Origin: Bacteroidota bacterium
GTDB lineage: Bacteria; Bacteroidota; Bacteroidia; Cytophagales; Cyclobacteriaceae
DNA length: 23,434 nucleotides
Assembly: GCA_023431285.1 (NCBI GenBank)
Contig: JAEYXN010000060.1
Span: forward strand, 1-23,434
Reading direction: 5' to 3'
The position numbers and the translations under genes were made by a program. The stretch's first letter is position 1; every line of letters begins with the position of its first letter. The notes under the pieces were generated by a model, which did not search any database, had not been told where the DNA came from, and saw only the letters and a program-made list of their open reading frames with translations. Shown here in pieces: positions 22,339 to 23,434 of this stretch.

Positions 22339-22776
22339 AACGGTCAGGCAGGGTTTGGTTTGTCCGAAATCTTCATGGCAGTATCAAGAGTGCTTGATAC
22401 TAAAGCAAACCGTGTGTCTGGTCAGGGGGAACGAACTTAATAAGTTTTTTGCTTTTGACCACTTAGAGGGTGCATGTATTTCAGAAATCACCTACTGCCC
22501 GCATGAGAAGTCAGACCTAAAAACTGAGAATAACATTTCTTATATAATAACTCAGATTCACTGGTATTGCTGGCAGCAACGACAACGGTATGGCTGGGGC
22601 AACACATACGTTCTCACATATATAACATCCTTGATGAGCACCGTTGAAATATTTAGGAAAATACAGTTGGGTTTATTTCAGACAACGACGCAAAGAAATT
22701 TTACACTCTTGACCGACCGTTAGACTGAGCCCTCTCTTAGATGGATATACATCAGTAAGGAAGAATATGAAAAGAC
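22339..22776. other. 438-base intergenic region between the GntR gene and the 483-aa gene
   Basis: No credible gene is seen. A plus-strand frame of 151 codons (22268-22723) is antisense to a gene start and has no family features. The stretch holds the palindrome at 22380-22401 and AT-rich patches, including TTATATAATAA near 22540 and ACATATATAACA near 22616, which may be promoter parts for the minus-strand 483-aa gene. Confidence 0.5.
22380..22401. promoter_or_regulatory. Perfect 9-base-arm palindrome, candidate operator
   Basis: AGTATCAAG and CTTGATACT are perfect inverse complements around the four bases AGTG. It lies 42-63 bases before the start of the 483-aa gene and downstream of the GntR-family gene. 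The outer GTA...TAC is compatible with a dimeric repressor such as a GntR protein. On either strand no T-tract follows, which argues against a terminator. Confidence 0.5.
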
Positions 22777-23434
22777 CTACCGCTTGATGTCGATTTCGTA
22801 GGTGAAGCTATCACCGCGATAGTATCCGATATTATACTCGATGGGACGGTCACCGGGATCACAGACCACACGCCTTCTCAGGAGCACCGGCTCTCCCTTC
22901 TTCAGTTTAAGCTTCTTCGCGATCTCCGATGCAGCCGCTATCGCACTAATTTTTTCCCTCGAAATACTCGCTATCGTGTCGTACTCCTGCTCCATGATTT
23001 CGTAAAGATGCCTTGAGAAATCTTCTTTGCCGGTCATGCCGATCCTGGGATGGAAATAAGAAATGAAGTATACAAATGGACCTTTTGAAACCCCGCGAAG
23101 GCGCTCCATCTTCAACACTTTCTTTCCTTCTTCAATGGCAAGAAATTGTGCTACTTCAGCATCCGCATCGGTCCAACTTACTTTAATATCGTAATTAATG
23201 AACTCGACGCCTTTGTTATGCATCTCCTCGCTGAAGCTTAACCAGTTGTTCAGCCGCGTAGAGACAGGGTTGTTCTGCACACGTGTGCCAACGCCTTTCT
23301 TGCGGATCAGCAGATTCTCATGGACCAGCTTATTCGTGGCCTGACGTATTGTATTGCGTGAAATTCCCAGTCGCTTTGATAACTCTACTTCCTTCGGCAG
23401 AAGCTTGCCAGTCTTATAGGGTGGACTTTCAATC
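22777..23434 (-). CDS. GntR/HutC-family transcriptional regulator (5' partial at window end)
   Basis: The frame runs to the window edge, so the gene start is outside; the GTG at 23278-23280 is internal. The visible 218 residues begin inside a GntR winged helix-turn-helix (KLLPKEVELSKRLGISRNTI, then RQATNKLVHENLLIRKKGVG). The rest is a UTRA effector-binding domain of the HutC subfamily, with VLKMERLRG, FVYFISYFHPRIG, LKKGEPVLLRRRVV and the terminal YYRGDSFTYEIDI. From the family, such proteins bind operator DNA as dimers and release it on binding a small ligand, often a sugar or sugar phosphate. Ligand and targets are unknown. Confidence 0.95.
   Translation of the reverse strand, partial: IESPPYKTGKLLPKEVELSKRLGISRNTIRQATNKLVHENLLIRKKGVGTRVQNNPVSTRLNNWLSFSEEMHNKGVEFINYDIKVSWTDADAEVAQFLAIEEGKKVLKMERLRGVSKGPFVYFISYFHPRIGMTGKEDFSRHLYEIMEQEYDTIASISREKISAIAAASEIAKKLKLKKGEPVLLRRRVVCDPGDRPIEYNIGYYRGDSFTYEIDIKR

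Noticed and set aside
22268..22723. 151-codon open frame on the plus strand in the largest intergenic region
   Set aside because: It begins inside the antisense of the 483-aa gene, has no recognisable domain or ribosome site, and its composition is not protein-like.

Overview
The window looks like a chromosomal segment of a Bacteroidota organism, most likely a Cytophagales-type gliding bacterium. The reasons are a type IX secretion (T9SS) C-terminal sorting domain on a giant HYR-repeat protein, a PorP/SprF-family protein beside it, a TPR/PD40 periplasmic protein of the SprE/PorE type, moderate GC content and tightly packed operons. No rRNA, tRNA, CRISPR array, transposase or integrase was seen.

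Region 1 (1-7059, + strand) is one operon of four genes joined by three ATGA stop/start overlaps. They are the end of a HYR-repeat surface protein with a gliding-motility-type C-terminal domain, a PorP/SprF-like outer-membrane protein, a TPR + PD40 protein that lacks the usual OmpA domain, and a membrane histidine kinase. This looks like a T9SS cell-surface adhesin module with its own sensor.

Region 2 (7251-20654, - strand) is a 13.4 kb operon of eleven genes with gaps of 1-45 bases or short overlaps. In transcription order it holds: a signal-less subtilisin (S8) protease; four proteins I do not recognise (290, 330, 350 and 758 aa), which could be structural or scaffold parts; a 57-aa protein; 114-aa and 244-aa proteins that seem to share an adaptor-like domain; and four effector-like proteins. 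The four are a permuted papain/NlpC-like protein, an unknown beta-rich protein, a fusion of a CHAT-like cysteine protease with a zinc phospholipase C-like domain, and an L,D-transpeptidase-like protein. They share a short N-terminal leader (roughly Asn-Arg, hydrophobic, Leu, then Leu and basic residues) and none has a Sec signal. I read the cluster as a candidate undescribed effector-loading or conflict system: the leader would mark cargo, the middle genes would carry or build something, and the subtilisin would process or trigger. No contractile-tail gene (sheath, tube, baseplate, AAA ATPase) and no immunity gene is recognisable, so delivery mode and target stay open.

Region 3 (20655-23434, - strand) holds a control region with three inverted repeats in front of the subtilisin gene, a 483-aa helical Bacteroidota-type protein of unknown function, a 438-base intergenic stretch with a perfect 9-bp-arm palindrome, and a GntR/HutC-family repressor cut by the window end.
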